DNA of 64,000 bases from Nocardia sp. SYP-A9097 (GCF_009649815.1 NZ_WJIC01000005.1:357473-421472), one strand, 5' to 3'. Shown: positions 26,277 to 35,345, counted from the stretch's first letter. Made by a program: numbers and translations. Notes: generated by a model not told the origin, from the letters alone.

Positions 26277-26985
26277 CGGGGACTTGCCTTTCGTGACGGG
26301 TCACTACGCTCGATGGAGCGGCATCGACAGTCGGTGGAGCGAGCGCACGGACGAATCCGGTGGTCCCATCGACCGAGATGTTTCGATGATTCGCCAGCGC
26401 CTCCAGCGCCCCCTCGGCTGCGACCACGGCTGGAATTCCGTACTCGCGGGCGACGATCGCCGCATGGGACAGAATTCCCCCGATTTCGGTGACCACCGCG
26501 GCGGCAAGACCGAACAGCACCGTCCACGACGGATCGGTTGTGCGGCAGACGATGACATCGCCAGGCTCAACCGCACCGAAATCGTCAACATCGGATATCA
26601 GCCGGACCGGACCGGCGACAACACCACGGCTGGCCGGGATACCGGTGACAATCGACGCGTCTGGTGTCACGGATTCTCCTGTGCGCTGGGCGAATTCACA
26701 CGATTCGACACCTCGCAGCCGCGCCGTGGCCAGGTGGCGGTTGTCGACGCGCGTCGAGAACCGTTTCTGTGCGGCCTGTCTGGAGATTCCGAGGCGGGTG
26801 CCGATTTCTGTCCAGGACACGCCAGCATGCCGGGCCTGATCGACGAAACAGTCCAGCAACTGATCGGTCAGCCGCAACCACTGCGCGGCGAGCATCACCC
26901 CTGCTGTCAATCGATCCAAGTAGCGATCAGGGTGGGCACGCTCGATCGCGGCTATTACATCGCCCAGTGGTACCTGCCGAACCAT
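26257..26985 (-). CDS. Helix-turn-helix protein fused to a PEP-utilising-enzyme mobile (phosphohistidine) domain
   Basis: 242 residues. Residues 56-80 form a helix-turn-helix (SWTEIGTRLGISRQAAQKRF). Residues about 113-205 are the swivelling phosphohistidine domain of PEP synthase, PPDK and rifampin phosphotransferase, with GGILSHAAIVAREYGIPAVV carrying the phospho-acceptor His at residue 174. The ATP-grasp domain that would phosphorylate that His is absent from the protein and from the neighbourhood. The protein may therefore be a sensor of phosphoryl state, or a partner of a kinase encoded elsewhere; this is inference. It is co-operonic with the MarR-like gene and divergent from the flavin monooxygenase. 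Confidence 0.75.
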   Translation of the reverse strand: MVRQVPLGDVIAAIERAHPDRYLDRLTAGVMLAAQWLRLTDQLLDCFVDQARHAGVSWTEIGTRLGISRQAAQKRFSTRVDNRHLATARLRGVESCEFAQRTGESVTPDASIVTGIPASRGVVAGPVRLISDVDDFGAVEPGDVIVCRTTDPSWTVLFGLAAAVVTEIGGILSHAAIVAREYGIPAVVAAEGALEALANHRNISVDGTTGFVRALAPPTVDAAPSSVVTRHERQVPDDARFM

Positions 26986-26987
26986 GA

Positions 26988-27004
26988 GTCAACTAGTAGT
27001 TGAC
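26988..27004. promoter_or_regulatory. Perfect 17-bp palindrome, probable operator
   Basis: GTCAACTAGTAGTTGAC is an 8-1-8 perfect inverted repeat. It begins 3 bp upstream of the minus-strand start codon at 26985 and lies 58 bp before the plus-strand monooxygenase start. It could repress both divergent transcripts. Its sequence is of the type bound by MarR-family dimers. Confidence 0.7.
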
Positions 27005-27062
27005 GCATGGCGATGGTTCGTGAGTGGTTTTCGCCGACAGCACATCGAACCGAGGAGTCGCA

Positions 27063-28271
27063 ATGGAAGCCTTCGAAAGCGCTGCGCGCCAGCATGCCGA
27101 GTCATCGGGCAGGCGGGCGACGGTCGTCGGCGCAGGGATTGCCGGCTTGGCTGCCGCGTTGCGATTGCGTCGGCAGGGCTGGGACGTCGTCGTGGTCGAA
27201 CACGCGCCGAGTCGGCGCAGTAGTGGTTACCTGGTGAACCTGCACGGACCCGGATATGCCGCTACCGAGCGGCTCGGGCTGCTACCGGCGTTGACCCCGC
27301 GCGATATCGGATTCTTCACCTCGGTCCTCGTCCACGCCGACGGCCGGGAGAAACTCAGGATTCCCGCCGCTGTCACCGAGGCCGCTGTCGGGAACCGGGC
27401 ATTGAGCTTGTTCCGCGGCGATTTGGAGTCAGCACTGTACGACGCCGTCGCCGAGTTCGCCGATATCCGTTTCGGCACCACGGTGCGGGCCATTACCCAG
27501 ACCCCTGGGGAGGTCGAAGTCACCCTCAGCGACGACACCCACCTCCACACCGAACTCCTCGTCGGCGCCGACGGCGTGCACTCCCGGGTTCGAGAGCTCG
27601 TATTCGGTGCCGAGTCCGAGTATTTCGTGGACCTGGGCCATATGGTCGGCGCATTTCCGCTGGAAACACCTCCCGCCCACATGCCCGACGGTCTCGGCAC
27701 CACGTATATCGGTCCCGGACGCACGGCCGCGGTGATGAACCTGGGACCGGAAAGGTCCTCGGCGTTCTTCGCCTACCGCTGCCTCGACCCTGACATAGAA
27801 CTCGCTCTCGGCGCCGCACCCGCCCTCACCCGAGCGTTCGGGGATCTCGGCGGCGGTGTCGCCGACGCACTCCGTCAGCTCGACGCCGAGCCCGGCACCG
27901 CCTACTTCGATTCGGTCGGCCAGATCGTGATGGACCGCTGGAGCCAGGGCCGAGTCGTCCTGCTCGGCGACGCGGCCTGGTGCGTAACGGTATTCGCCGG
28001 TTACGGCGCCGCCCTCGCCCTCGACGGCGCCGACCGGCTCGGCACCGCGCTAGCGGCACACGGCGACGACATTCCCGCCGCCCTCGACACCTGGGAGACG
28101 ACGTTGCGGCCGGAGGTGAACAAGCGACAGGCGTTGGCGCGGATGGGAATCAGCCGATTCGCCCCGCCGTCACGCACACATGTGTGGGCGGGCGAACTAA
28201 TGCTCCGCGCAATCCAGCTCCCCGGCATCCGCAGCCTGGTCCGACGCTCCATCCAACGCGCCAACAACTAG
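27063..28271 (+). CDS. FAD-dependent monooxygenase (TetX/PHBH-like)
   Basis: 402 residues. FAD motifs are all present: VVGAGIAGLAAALRLRRQG near the N-terminus, the DG motif in LLVGADGVHSRVR, and the GD motif in VVLLGDAAWCVTVFAGYGAALAL. Such group A flavin monooxygenases hydroxylate aromatic or polycyclic substrates; some (TetX, Rox) inactivate antibiotics. The substrate cannot be read from sequence. ATG 27063 is fixed by GAGGAG five bases upstream. The palindromic operator and divergent regulators suggest induction by a small molecule. A hairpin terminator follows directly. Confidence 0.85.
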   Translation: MEAFESAARQHAESSGRRATVVGAGIAGLAAALRLRRQGWDVVVVEHAPSRRSSGYLVNLHGPGYAATERLGLLPALTPRDIGFFTSVLVHADGREKLRIPAAVTEAAVGNRALSLFRGDLESALYDAVAEFADIRFGTTVRAITQTPGEVEVTLSDDTHLHTELLVGADGVHSRVRELVFGAESEYFVDLGHMVGAFPLETPPAHMPDGLGTTYIGPGRTAAVMNLGPERSSAFFAYRCLDPDIELALGAAPALTRAFGDLGGGVADALRQLDAEPGTAYFDSVGQIVMDRWSQGRVVLLGDAAWCVTVFAGYGAALALDGADRLGTALAAHGDDIPAALDTWETTLRPEVNKRQALARMGISRFAPPSRTHVWAGELMLRAIQLPGIRSLVRRSIQRANN

Positions 28272-28317
28272 CCGCCGAGTCCGCTGATCGGCCGGGCTCA
28301 ACGGACTACTCGGCGGC
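28271..28317 (+). terminator. Terminator of the flavin monooxygenase gene
   Basis: GCCGCCGAG (28271-28279) pairs with CTCGGCGGC (28309-28317), and the inner TCCG/CGGA pairs extend the stem around a TAG bulge. It starts at the last base of the stop codon. Confidence 0.6.
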
Positions 28318-28544
28318 GAGCTCGGTGCAAGAGGCCGCAGAAAATCTCCGCGGCTCGGCCGGTCGTGCACCAAGGCCCGATCTACCGAACGCACTATTCT
28401 GCCGCGGTGCGGGCGTTGGGCGGTCGTTCAGATCGCTTGGTCGACAAGACTTCCCGACGCACGCACATGCCGAATGGCGCGCGTCACAGCCGACGTTCGA
28501 GGGCTCGTCGAAGCCAACTGGCGATCTTGGATGGGTTGCGGTCG

Positions 28545-29561
28545 TTACTCGGATGGGTGCGGCTCTATTCGCTTCGCTCTGATCTCGATGTAGTCGAACT
28601 GGGTGTCCTCGTTGTCGTAGTGATCGGTCTCGCAATGGACTACGAAGGCTTCGGACACATGCCAGCTGTCTCTGAGTTTCCAGGCATTCCCCCGTCTGCC
28701 GACCGGGACGAAGAACTCGATGGTCAGATCCTGCTTGTCAGCGTTGCCGCGGTCGTTTGCCTGAGCGCGGTGGATGCCATAGGCCCAGTTCTTCCACTCC
28801 TCGCGGATGGCTCCGGGCTGACTGCCTTGCAGTGTGATGGCGGCAGGAGTGTCGTTGTTGCTTCTGAGCCCTTCAGCGTGGGGGAACGGGAAGTCCCCAT
28901 CGGCAAAGGCGAACCAGGTGGATTCGCCATCGGCCAGAGTTACCCGCGTTAGGTAGCCCGGTCCGGGAAACGATGTGGTGTCGCTCGCCAGTGTGATGCT
29001 CGGGACTGCCCCGAGTGCCGCAGGCGAGGCAGCTTTGTGGCGTTTGCGGATGGAAGACCCGTGCCGAAGTCGTTGCCAGAATGAAGGCCGTCGATGCTCC
29101 ACCGCGAAGATCTGGGCTTTTGTCAGATCGTCCTGCATCCACTGCGGCACTATCTCGCGCGGGTACATTCGCAGGTCCGCTTCCACGTCGGTCTCGAAGT
29201 ACGAATGCTCTTGCGGCCGTTCGTAACCGAACTGTGCACTGACCTCACCCTCGGAAGGGATGAGCAGGTGCAGTGTGAACCAAGTCCCTTCACCCTGCAC
29301 ATACATGAGGTCCCGCAGTTGCTTCAGCCCTGGTGGGAGATCGATCGGCTGATCCGTCAAGCCAAGGAACGGACCATCGGCGGTCTCGACGCCGATCTCG
29401 AGTTGGCCGTCTTGGCCCACCATGGTCCACGTCAGGTCGATCAGAGTCCAGTCCAGCGGATATGTGTCCACGACCATCTTGTCGCGGACGTGCTCGACAA
29501 TCTGCTGCACCAGCTTCTGTTGTCCGAGGGGGATATTCGACGACGACGGATCAGTTGACAT
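28545..29561 (-). CDS. YezG-like (immunity-type) N-terminal domain with an unknown C-terminal domain
   Basis: 338 residues. Residues 10-150 resemble the YezG/DUF600 family of immunity proteins for contact-dependent toxins: LVQQIVEHVRDKMVVDTYPL, GEGTWFTLHLLIPSEG, FGYERPQEH and RMYPREIVPQWMQDDL. The C-terminal 140 residues are an unrecognised beta-rich domain (ESTWFAFADGDFPFPHAEGL). YezG proteins in Bacillus bind and block the LXG-type toxin YeeF; a protective role here is inference, as no toxin gene is adjacent. AAAGG lies 5 bases before the ATG. Confidence 0.55.
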   Translation of the reverse strand: MSTDPSSSNIPLGQQKLVQQIVEHVRDKMVVDTYPLDWTLIDLTWTMVGQDGQLEIGVETADGPFLGLTDQPIDLPPGLKQLRDLMYVQGEGTWFTLHLLIPSEGEVSAQFGYERPQEHSYFETDVEADLRMYPREIVPQWMQDDLTKAQIFAVEHRRPSFWQRLRHGSSIRKRHKAASPAALGAVPSITLASDTTSFPGPGYLTRVTLADGESTWFAFADGDFPFPHAEGLRSNNDTPAAITLQGSQPGAIREEWKNWAYGIHRAQANDRGNADKQDLTIEFFVPVGRRGNAWKLRDSWHVSEAFVVHCETDHYDNEDTQFDYIEIRAKRIEPHPSE

Positions 29562-29736
29562 GCTTGCCTTTCTCGCGACCCGATCTCATCACGAGCGTCC
29601 TGAAAACGCACTCTCATGCCGCTGGTCGCGCTGAGCGAACCGGCCAGCGCAGGCGGCCGAAGGTCAACTGGCCGTGTCGATCTCAGGTCGACCGAGCACG
29701 CACTCCTGCCGAAGGTTATGTGGGCTCTTACCGATC

Positions 29737-29912
29737 AGGCCGCTGCCGGTTCAGGTGGCCCGAGCAGATACCACCGGTTTCCCGCAATGTCGAGGAAGAC
29801 GGCAACCTGCCCGTACGAGATCGAGCATCGCCAGACCGGTGGCTGCGGGCTCGTTGTGCACGCCGGCCTTCCCGCCAGCCCGACTTGCTCGACCAGGTTC
29901 TGCACCCCAGTC
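29737..29912 (-). pseudogene. C-terminal fragment of a VOC (glyoxalase-like) protein
   Basis: The minus-strand frame reads VWRCSISYGQVAVFLDIAGN and then RWYLLGPPEPAAA before a stop. This is the final beta-strand pattern of vicinal-oxygen-chelate proteins. No start or upstream half is present. The rest of the 29562-29919 gap shows nothing else. Confidence 0.4.
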
Positions 29913-29919
29913 GTCGGCG

Positions 29920-30930
29920 CTACAACGGATTTCGATCGTATGCGCTGACCATCGTGCGCCCCAGCTTTGCGACAGCCTCTACCGGTCGAGAGGTCGCCCC
30001 CCAGTTGACAGCGCCGTCCTGGACTTCGCTTGCGAAATATGCGTAGATGACCTCGGGTCGGCGTTCTTCGGTGAAAAATACGCCGACTTCGGATCTGATG
30101 TCGTCGAGCACACCATATTTGGTGGATATCCGCGATCTTTCGTTCGACGATAGACTTCGCCGGATTCCGTCGGTATATCCATCGGTGCTGACAGACATTA
30201 TGTCCAGGAGAATTTTGGTGGACTCCGGGGAGAGTATATTCCCGCCGACGATACTGTACAGCAGGTAGCTGATCTCTCGCGGCGTAGTTTTACCGGTAGC
30301 GAATCTTTTCAGCTCCGGAAGTGGTTCAACGCGGGTGTTGACAAGTCCCCAAGACTCGTAGATATTGTTGATTTCATCACCGCTGAGGAAACGGGAGATC
30401 ATTCGAACGGAACTGTTGTCCGAAACTTGGATCATAGCTACGAGAATGTTCGACAGGGTCAGCTCATCACCTATCTCCACCTGGTTGACATACAACCCGG
30501 AGCCCGGGGCTACCATCTCTTCGGTCAACGTCGTCTTGTCTGATAGCTTCAACTTTCCGGCATCTACCTGATGAAGTACGGCAGCTGCGATACCTACCTT
30601 TTGAATGCTCGCCGCATCGATTATTCGGTCCGCATCCTGTGAAATCACCTGATACGGAACCCCCTCGATGATCTCGACTACCAGACTGTGCCAATTTCCA
30701 GCGGCAGGCGTGGCCTCGACAAAGTAGTCCAAGGCCAATTCGACTCCCGCCGGAGAGGGAATCCTGACAGCGGAGGTACGTGTCACATAATCCGCGAGGC
30801 TCGTAGGCGGATGGGTTATATTCTCCCCCGCGGGCGATGCCTGCGCCGACGTTGTCATGTATTTCAGCTCTGAATATGCCATTCCCAGTAACAGTGGCCC
30901 AGCAGCAAACAACTTACGGCGATCAAACAT
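29920..30930 (-). CDS. Exported class A beta-lactamase-like serine hydrolase
   Basis: 336 residues. A twin-arginine-like signal (DRRKLFAAGPLLLGM) opens the protein. Active-site motifs: SIQK (Ser108-xx-Lys111), SDN (170-172), and KYG (271-273) in place of the usual KTG/KSG. A typical omega-loop Glu is not obvious; PLPEL near residue 203 is the candidate. The family hydrolyses beta-lactams through an acyl-enzyme, but the changed third motif leaves the substrate open. AGGAGG lies 9 bases before ATG 30930. The coding sequence is clearly AT-richer than its neighbours, which suggests acquisition from another genome. Confidence 0.75.
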   Translation of the reverse strand: MFDRRKLFAAGPLLLGMAYSELKYMTTSAQASPAGENITHPPTSLADYVTRTSAVRIPSPAGVELALDYFVEATPAAGNWHSLVVEIIEGVPYQVISQDADRIIDAASIQKVGIAAAVLHQVDAGKLKLSDKTTLTEEMVAPGSGLYVNQVEIGDELTLSNILVAMIQVSDNSSVRMISRFLSGDEINNIYESWGLVNTRVEPLPELKRFATGKTTPREISYLLYSIVGGNILSPESTKILLDIMSVSTDGYTDGIRRSLSSNERSRISTKYGVLDDIRSEVGVFFTEERRPEVIYAYFASEVQDGAVNWGATSRPVEAVAKLGRTMVSAYDRNPL

Positions 30931-30956
30931 ATTGAATAGCCTCCTAGAGAGTTCAG

Positions 30957-31075
30957 GCAATTTGCCAGGCGACCGAAGTGGGCGTGGGCGCGTTCGACGG
31001 CCGCGAAGACCGCGGCACGGTCAGTGTCGCGGGAGGAACCGGTGACGAACCAGATCTTGCTCAGGGTCGTGCCCT
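30957..31075 (-). pseudogene. Doubly deleted short-chain dehydrogenase remnant
   Basis: The minus-strand frame gives SKIWFVTGSSR, which is an SDR nucleotide-binding start. It jumps directly to DRAAVFAAVERAHAHFGRL, which in SDRs lies some 45 residues later, and then ends where the NNAG motif should follow. Two deletions have removed nearly all of the protein. Confidence 0.6.
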
Positions 31076-31704
31076 TGCTGGCGTTGAGAAGCCCGCAACA
31101 GGCGTCTTACAGCGAAGAGACAAGCCGCCACAGCGGCGAAATGCACCGCACATTTCGACGCCCGGTGGCAGGGAAGGCCGGCGGGTGGTAACCGGCACTC
31201 GCCGCACCGAGCATGACGAGAAATGCTGATCTCCTGCGCATTCGAAGCTCCTCGCGAAACCACGGAACCTCTACCACGCGATAGAGGTAACTGAACAATC
31301 GCCATATCCAGGACGTTTGACCATATCTCGGTTCGGATGCATGACATTCCTCACCTGTACCGAGGCTTATTCTCTTGTTGCAGCGCGAGTTAACGCCCCA
31401 TTCTACGGTGCGGAACATCTTCGATGTTCAGTTGCCAGAATTTTGCCGTCATGCGATTCGGTGACATACCGCCCATAGGGGCACTACCGGCCCTACCTCG
31501 CTGCGTGGCAGGGCGGGTGGTGGATTGCTCTTCAAGATGTCATCTCGGTTCGAGACTTTCCCGCAGATCTGCCGCGGGTTCTGCCCAGCTTGCGAATCGA
31601 CCATGGCGTCTAAAGGTGACGAGGCTGGTTTGGTCGGGGTCACGATAATGGCGTCGGACGATCACGCCGACCTGGTGCCGGTCGAGCAGAGCTTTGCCCA
31701 CAAC
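31076..31704. other. Non-coding stretch in the accessory region
   Basis: About 630 bp with no supportable gene on either strand. Short frames lack ribosome binding sites and family resemblance. It lies between an SDR remnant and a recombinase-associated small ORF and is best read as decayed insertion debris. Confidence 0.5.
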
Positions 31705-32022
31705 TCAGTCTCGTGGCTGCCCCCGTTGGGATGACCTGGAGCCGCGCTGGGCAGACACACTTGTGGCCGCCCGGCGCGGCGTTATGGCCGTCGCCCAGCC
31801 AGCTCTCGGCGGTGGAGTCAGGGTGATCAAGACGGGTCCAGCTGGCGCCAGTCGTGCCAATCGTTCTGTCTCCGAGCGCTTTTGCCGCAGGAACGACAAT
31901 GTCAGATCGATCCCTTCGATCTCGCCGAGCCAGGACTCCTGCGTGGCGCGTGCTCGCCGCTCAACCAGGTCAGCTTCGATCTCGGCCAACCGCGGCAACA
32001 TCTTCGGATTGATGTTGAGCAT
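31705..32022 (-). CDS. Small protein of the kind found beside actinobacterial site-specific recombinases, 3' end doubtful
   Basis: 105 residues. The first 65 (MLNINPKMLPRLAEIEADLV, then EIEGIDLTLSFLRQKRSETERL) form a charged helical protein that I recognise, from memory and not from a search, as a common short companion of recombinase genes in actinobacterial elements. The last 40 residues (Arg/Ser-rich) look like read-through into unrelated sequence. No recombinase is adjacent here, so it is probably a stranded remnant. Confidence 0.4.
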   Translation of the reverse strand: MLNINPKMLPRLAEIEADLVERRARATQESWLGEIEGIDLTLSFLRQKRSETERLARLAPAGPVLITLTPPPRAGWATAITPRRAATSVSAQRGSRSSQRGQPRD

Positions 32023-32142
32023 GGGGCGCGGGGTCCGTATCCCCGGCGAGGCCGGCATCGGCGAGGTTCTCGGTTGTAGCCGATTCTGCTGTGCGCGGCC
32101 GGAATTCGATCGATCATCGGGTCAACCGATCCGACGGGGGAG

Positions 32143-32410
32143 GTGCTCGTGGCAGAGCTCGCGGTGTTGATGATCGATAGTGTTGCCCCTGTGCCTGGGA
32201 ATCTGGTACTCGAGAAGACCCGACACAGCTTCTTCGCCTACACCGAACTGGACCCTATCCTTCGAAGCCTCGGGGTCACGCGCCTCCTCGTGGCGGGACT
32301 GCAAACCAATGTGTGTGTCGAAGCGACCGTCCGAGCCGCACTCGAACAGAATGACGACGTGGCAGTCGCCGAAGACGCCGTCTCCACCGACAGGCTTGAA
32401 CTGAACCACG
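32143..32410 (+). pseudogene. Isochorismatase-like cysteine hydrolase fragment
   Basis: A plus-strand frame contains LVLEKTRHSFFAYTELDPIL, GVTRLLVAGLQTNVCVEATV and AEDAVSTDRLELNHGALDSM, the C-terminal two thirds of an isochorismatase-fold hydrolase with its catalytic Cys. The N-terminal strand with the catalytic Asp is missing, and after 32410 the frame degenerates. An overlapping frame downstream (RNHLYWDETAPVEVHISG) may be a piece of another lost gene. Nothing else is supported up to 32746. Confidence 0.55.
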
Positions 32411-32746
32411 GCGCACTCGATTCGATGCGCTCTATGTCGAGGTCGCCCCGTAGCGGGAACTCATTGTCGAAGGCGCGCAGTGGAATCGGGCCTATACGAC
32501 ACCGAACTACGGCCGCAACCACCTCTACTGGGACGAGACCGCCCCCGTGGAGGTCCATATATCCGGAAATACCGGAATATTGTGCGCATTCCGGTCTTGC
32601 CGGATTCCTGGTCTGGCCTTCCATAACCACCGTTATGGAAGGCCAGAACCGAAGGAGACAGATTCACCTGTCTCCTGACGTGGGACTCGTCATTTCGATG
32701 TCAGTAGACGACCTGGGGATTCGTCACTGATGTCAATAGATCGGAG

Positions 32747-34258
32747 TTAAGGGCGGGTCACCTCGATCGCGTGGAGGTTGCGCAGGATGCCGTCACCGGC
32801 CTCGTGCTGGGATGGGTAGAGCAGTTGCAGGGCCACAGGCAGGGGCGTGCCCGGCTCGATGGTGTGGGTGTCGTCGGGTGTAGCGATGACGACGGATCCG
32901 TCGGTGCCGTCCTTGATCACCTTGTACCACTGAGTCTGCTGGGGATTGATGCGGGTTCGTGCCGGTACGTCGAAGCGGATCTCCCACCAGACCACCCGCT
33001 GTTCGTGGGCGGCCAGAGTGAGTTCGTAGCTGATGACCCATCCCTTCGCGTCCTCGGGCCAGGTCTGGGGCCACTGCCCGACGATCACGGGGGTGACGGT
33101 GACCGGTGGCCGGTCGACGTCGGTGGTGACCGAGCCGGAGTGCCGCTCGGCGGTGTTGGCGCGGGACGGTGAGGTGATCATGCTGGTGCAGGTGAGCCGG
33201 CCCTCGTACTGCGGGTCGATGGTGCCGGCCAGGTTGATGGTCGCCTTGCTGCCCTTGGGCAGGTCGATCGGCATGTGCAAGCCATCCCGGACCGAACCGG
33301 TGCCGCAGACGGCCCCGTTCTCGGCCTGGCAAGTCAGCTCCAGGTCGGTCAGCCCCGTCGGAACCGTGCCATCCAGCACGGCGTCAGGGGCGTCGTTGGG
33401 GCCGAGATTCTGCACGCTGATGGTGTAAGTGATCCGATGTCCCGACTGCGCCGTCTGTGGGCCGCTCATCTCCAGCGGAATCTCTGCGGGCAAGCTCACC
33501 TTGAGATTCCTGATCCGGTGGTAGGCGGTCGCGGCGCCGGTTCCGGCCGCGAAGCCCAGTTTGAAGGTCTCGGGCACCGGTGGCTGGCCGTCGGCGCCGG
33601 CGAGATCGAAGTCGTCGATCAGCAGGGTGCCGTTCGGGTTGGTTTTGTCGGCGTGGCGTACGGTCAGTCGGCCGCCGATTATGGAGACCTGGATGTGGGC
33701 GCCGCGCTCCCAATCCGCGTGGAATCCGCCCGGCATCTGGACGCCGGTGAGCCAGCTGAACCCCTCGCGCAGACTGCCGGCTCCACGTACCCCGACGGTA
33801 TTGGGCCGCTGTGCGCCGCCTCCCGTACCGGCCAGCGGCGTGGCGAAGTTTCCGAAGTTGTCGAAGCCGACGCCCACGAACCCGGCGGTGACTCCCGGCG
33901 CGACGATGTGCTCCGGCGACGACTTCGTGATGGAGTAGCCGAGTGCGCCGCCGCGGCCGCCGGGCTGGGTGGTGTGCGCGCCGTCGATCACGTAGACGCT
34001 GAAGCCGTCGCCGAGCGTGGCCCCGCCCTCGCAGGAGTAGTCGAAGTCGATGGTGACCCCGAGCCTGGACGAGAACGGCTGATCGAGGAACGCCGTCCCG
34101 GCCTGGGAATTGGCGTTGGGGGTGAGCTCCAGGCTGCCGCCGTTCAGCCGCGCGCTGCCCAGCAGTTGCCAGTGCGGGTTGGTCACGGTGTCCTGGGTGA
34201 ACGATTCAACGATCGGGAACTGTGCCTGCTGGATGGTGACCGGTGCATACGTAGTCAT
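32747..34258 (-). CDS. L-type lectin-like plus DUF11 repeat protein, no signal peptide
   Basis: 503 residues. Residues 15-250 form an L-type (legume-like) lectin sandwich: FTQDTVTNPHWQLLGSARLNG, GDGFSVYVIDGA and TAGFVGVGFDNFGNFA, with the Asp/Asn residues typical of the Ca/carbohydrate site. Residues about 265-370 resemble a DUF11 domain (HRITYTISVQNLGPNDAPD), and the last 130 residues are an unknown beta domain. GAGGAGG precedes ATG 34258. The mature-like sequence starts at once (MTTYAPVTIQQAQF) with no signal peptide or anchor, which is odd for a lectin. A carbohydrate-binding role inside the cell or release by another route is inference. Confidence 0.7.
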   Translation of the reverse strand: MTTYAPVTIQQAQFPIVESFTQDTVTNPHWQLLGSARLNGGSLELTPNANSQAGTAFLDQPFSSRLGVTIDFDYSCEGGATLGDGFSVYVIDGAHTTQPGGRGGALGYSITKSSPEHIVAPGVTAGFVGVGFDNFGNFATPLAGTGGGAQRPNTVGVRGAGSLREGFSWLTGVQMPGGFHADWERGAHIQVSIIGGRLTVRHADKTNPNGTLLIDDFDLAGADGQPPVPETFKLGFAAGTGAATAYHRIRNLKVSLPAEIPLEMSGPQTAQSGHRITYTISVQNLGPNDAPDAVLDGTVPTGLTDLELTCQAENGAVCGTGSVRDGLHMPIDLPKGSKATINLAGTIDPQYEGRLTCTSMITSPSRANTAERHSGSVTTDVDRPPVTVTPVIVGQWPQTWPEDAKGWVISYELTLAAHEQRVVWWEIRFDVPARTRINPQQTQWYKVIKDGTDGSVVIATPDDTHTIEPGTPLPVALQLLYPSQHEAGDGILRNLHAIEVTRP

Positions 34259-34565
34259 AGTCGAATCCTCCTCGGCCGGATATGGCATGAGATGAGCGAT
34301 TTCGCCACGCAGATTTTGACCAGTACTCCGCAATCACGATAGCGCCTTTGATCTCGCCAGAACTACGGTCCGCGGACAGAAGCGCAAAGTAGTTATACGA
34401 GGATATGAAGTAGGCGTGAGCCCCTACAATGTCCAACCCCTGGCTGTATCGGTGAATTTCGGTATCGTCGGACGGCGAATCGTGACTGTCGGTTGCCAGG
34501 GGGAAGGGACCACTTCGAAGCTGTTTTTGCCATGAATATGGGACCACCCCGTTTGCCACTCAGGG
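34259..34565. other. Spacer between lectin gene and IS21 remnant
   Basis: About 300 bp, relatively AT-rich, with no convincing gene. It presumably carries the lectin promoter. The IS21 remnant begins near 34550 without a recognisable terminal repeat. Confidence 0.4.
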
Positions 34566-35345
34566 ACTGACGCTGACGAAGATCCATATCCTGTTGGGTC
34601 GGCGCGGGGTGGTGGTGTCGTATCGGACGTTGAATCGGTATGCGACAACGGAATTGGGGTTCGGACAACGCAAGACCACGGTCCGGGTGGCCGACTGCGA
34701 CCCAGGCGCGGAGGTCCAGGTCGACTTCGGCCGGCTCGGTTTGCTCGCCGACGCCGCTGACGGTCGACGTCGGGTGGTGCAGGGCCCGATCTTCACGGCG
34801 GTGTATTCGCGGCACATGTTCGTCTTCCCGACCTACCGGCAGACATTGAACAAGGTGATCGCCTGGTTCGAAGCCGCGCGGGCGTTCTTCGCCGGCGTGT
34901 TCGCGGTCGTGATCCCGGATAACATGAAGTCGATCGTCGACAAGGCCGACGCCACCGACCCCAAGCTCAACGACGCGTTCCGCGAATACGCTCAGGCGCG
35001 TGGGTTTGCGGTCGACCCGCCCCGGGTCCGCAGCAACCCAGAGTCGAACGCTGTGTTCCCTACGTGAGATCGAATTTCTTTGCCGGAGAACAGTTCCGGG
35101 ACCTGCCGGACTGCCGCGAACGCGCGGCGCGGTGGTGCGCGCAGACCGCGAGGACGCGGATCCACGGCACCACCCGGCTGCGCCCGGCCGAGGTGTTCGA
35201 TGCCGACGAGCTGATCAAGGTTCAGCCTGCTGTCGCTCCTGGTCGCCGTCAGACCGATCGGGCCGACCTGCCCTCGGAGGCGTCGGTTTATACGATGCGA
35301 GATCTGAATACCCTGCAACGCAAGGCCTCTGGACACGGCGAATAC
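34566..35345 (+). pseudogene. IS21-family transposase IstA, 5'-truncated and frameshifted
   Basis: A first frame (LTKIHILLGRRGVVVSYRTL, then EVQVDFGRLG and VVIPDNMKSIVDKADATDPK) covers the DDE core of IstA. The reading then shifts near 35035 into another frame (PRVERCVPYVRSNFFAGEQF and RTRIHGTTRLRPAEVF). The N-terminal DNA-binding part is missing. The element is inactive. Confidence 0.75.
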
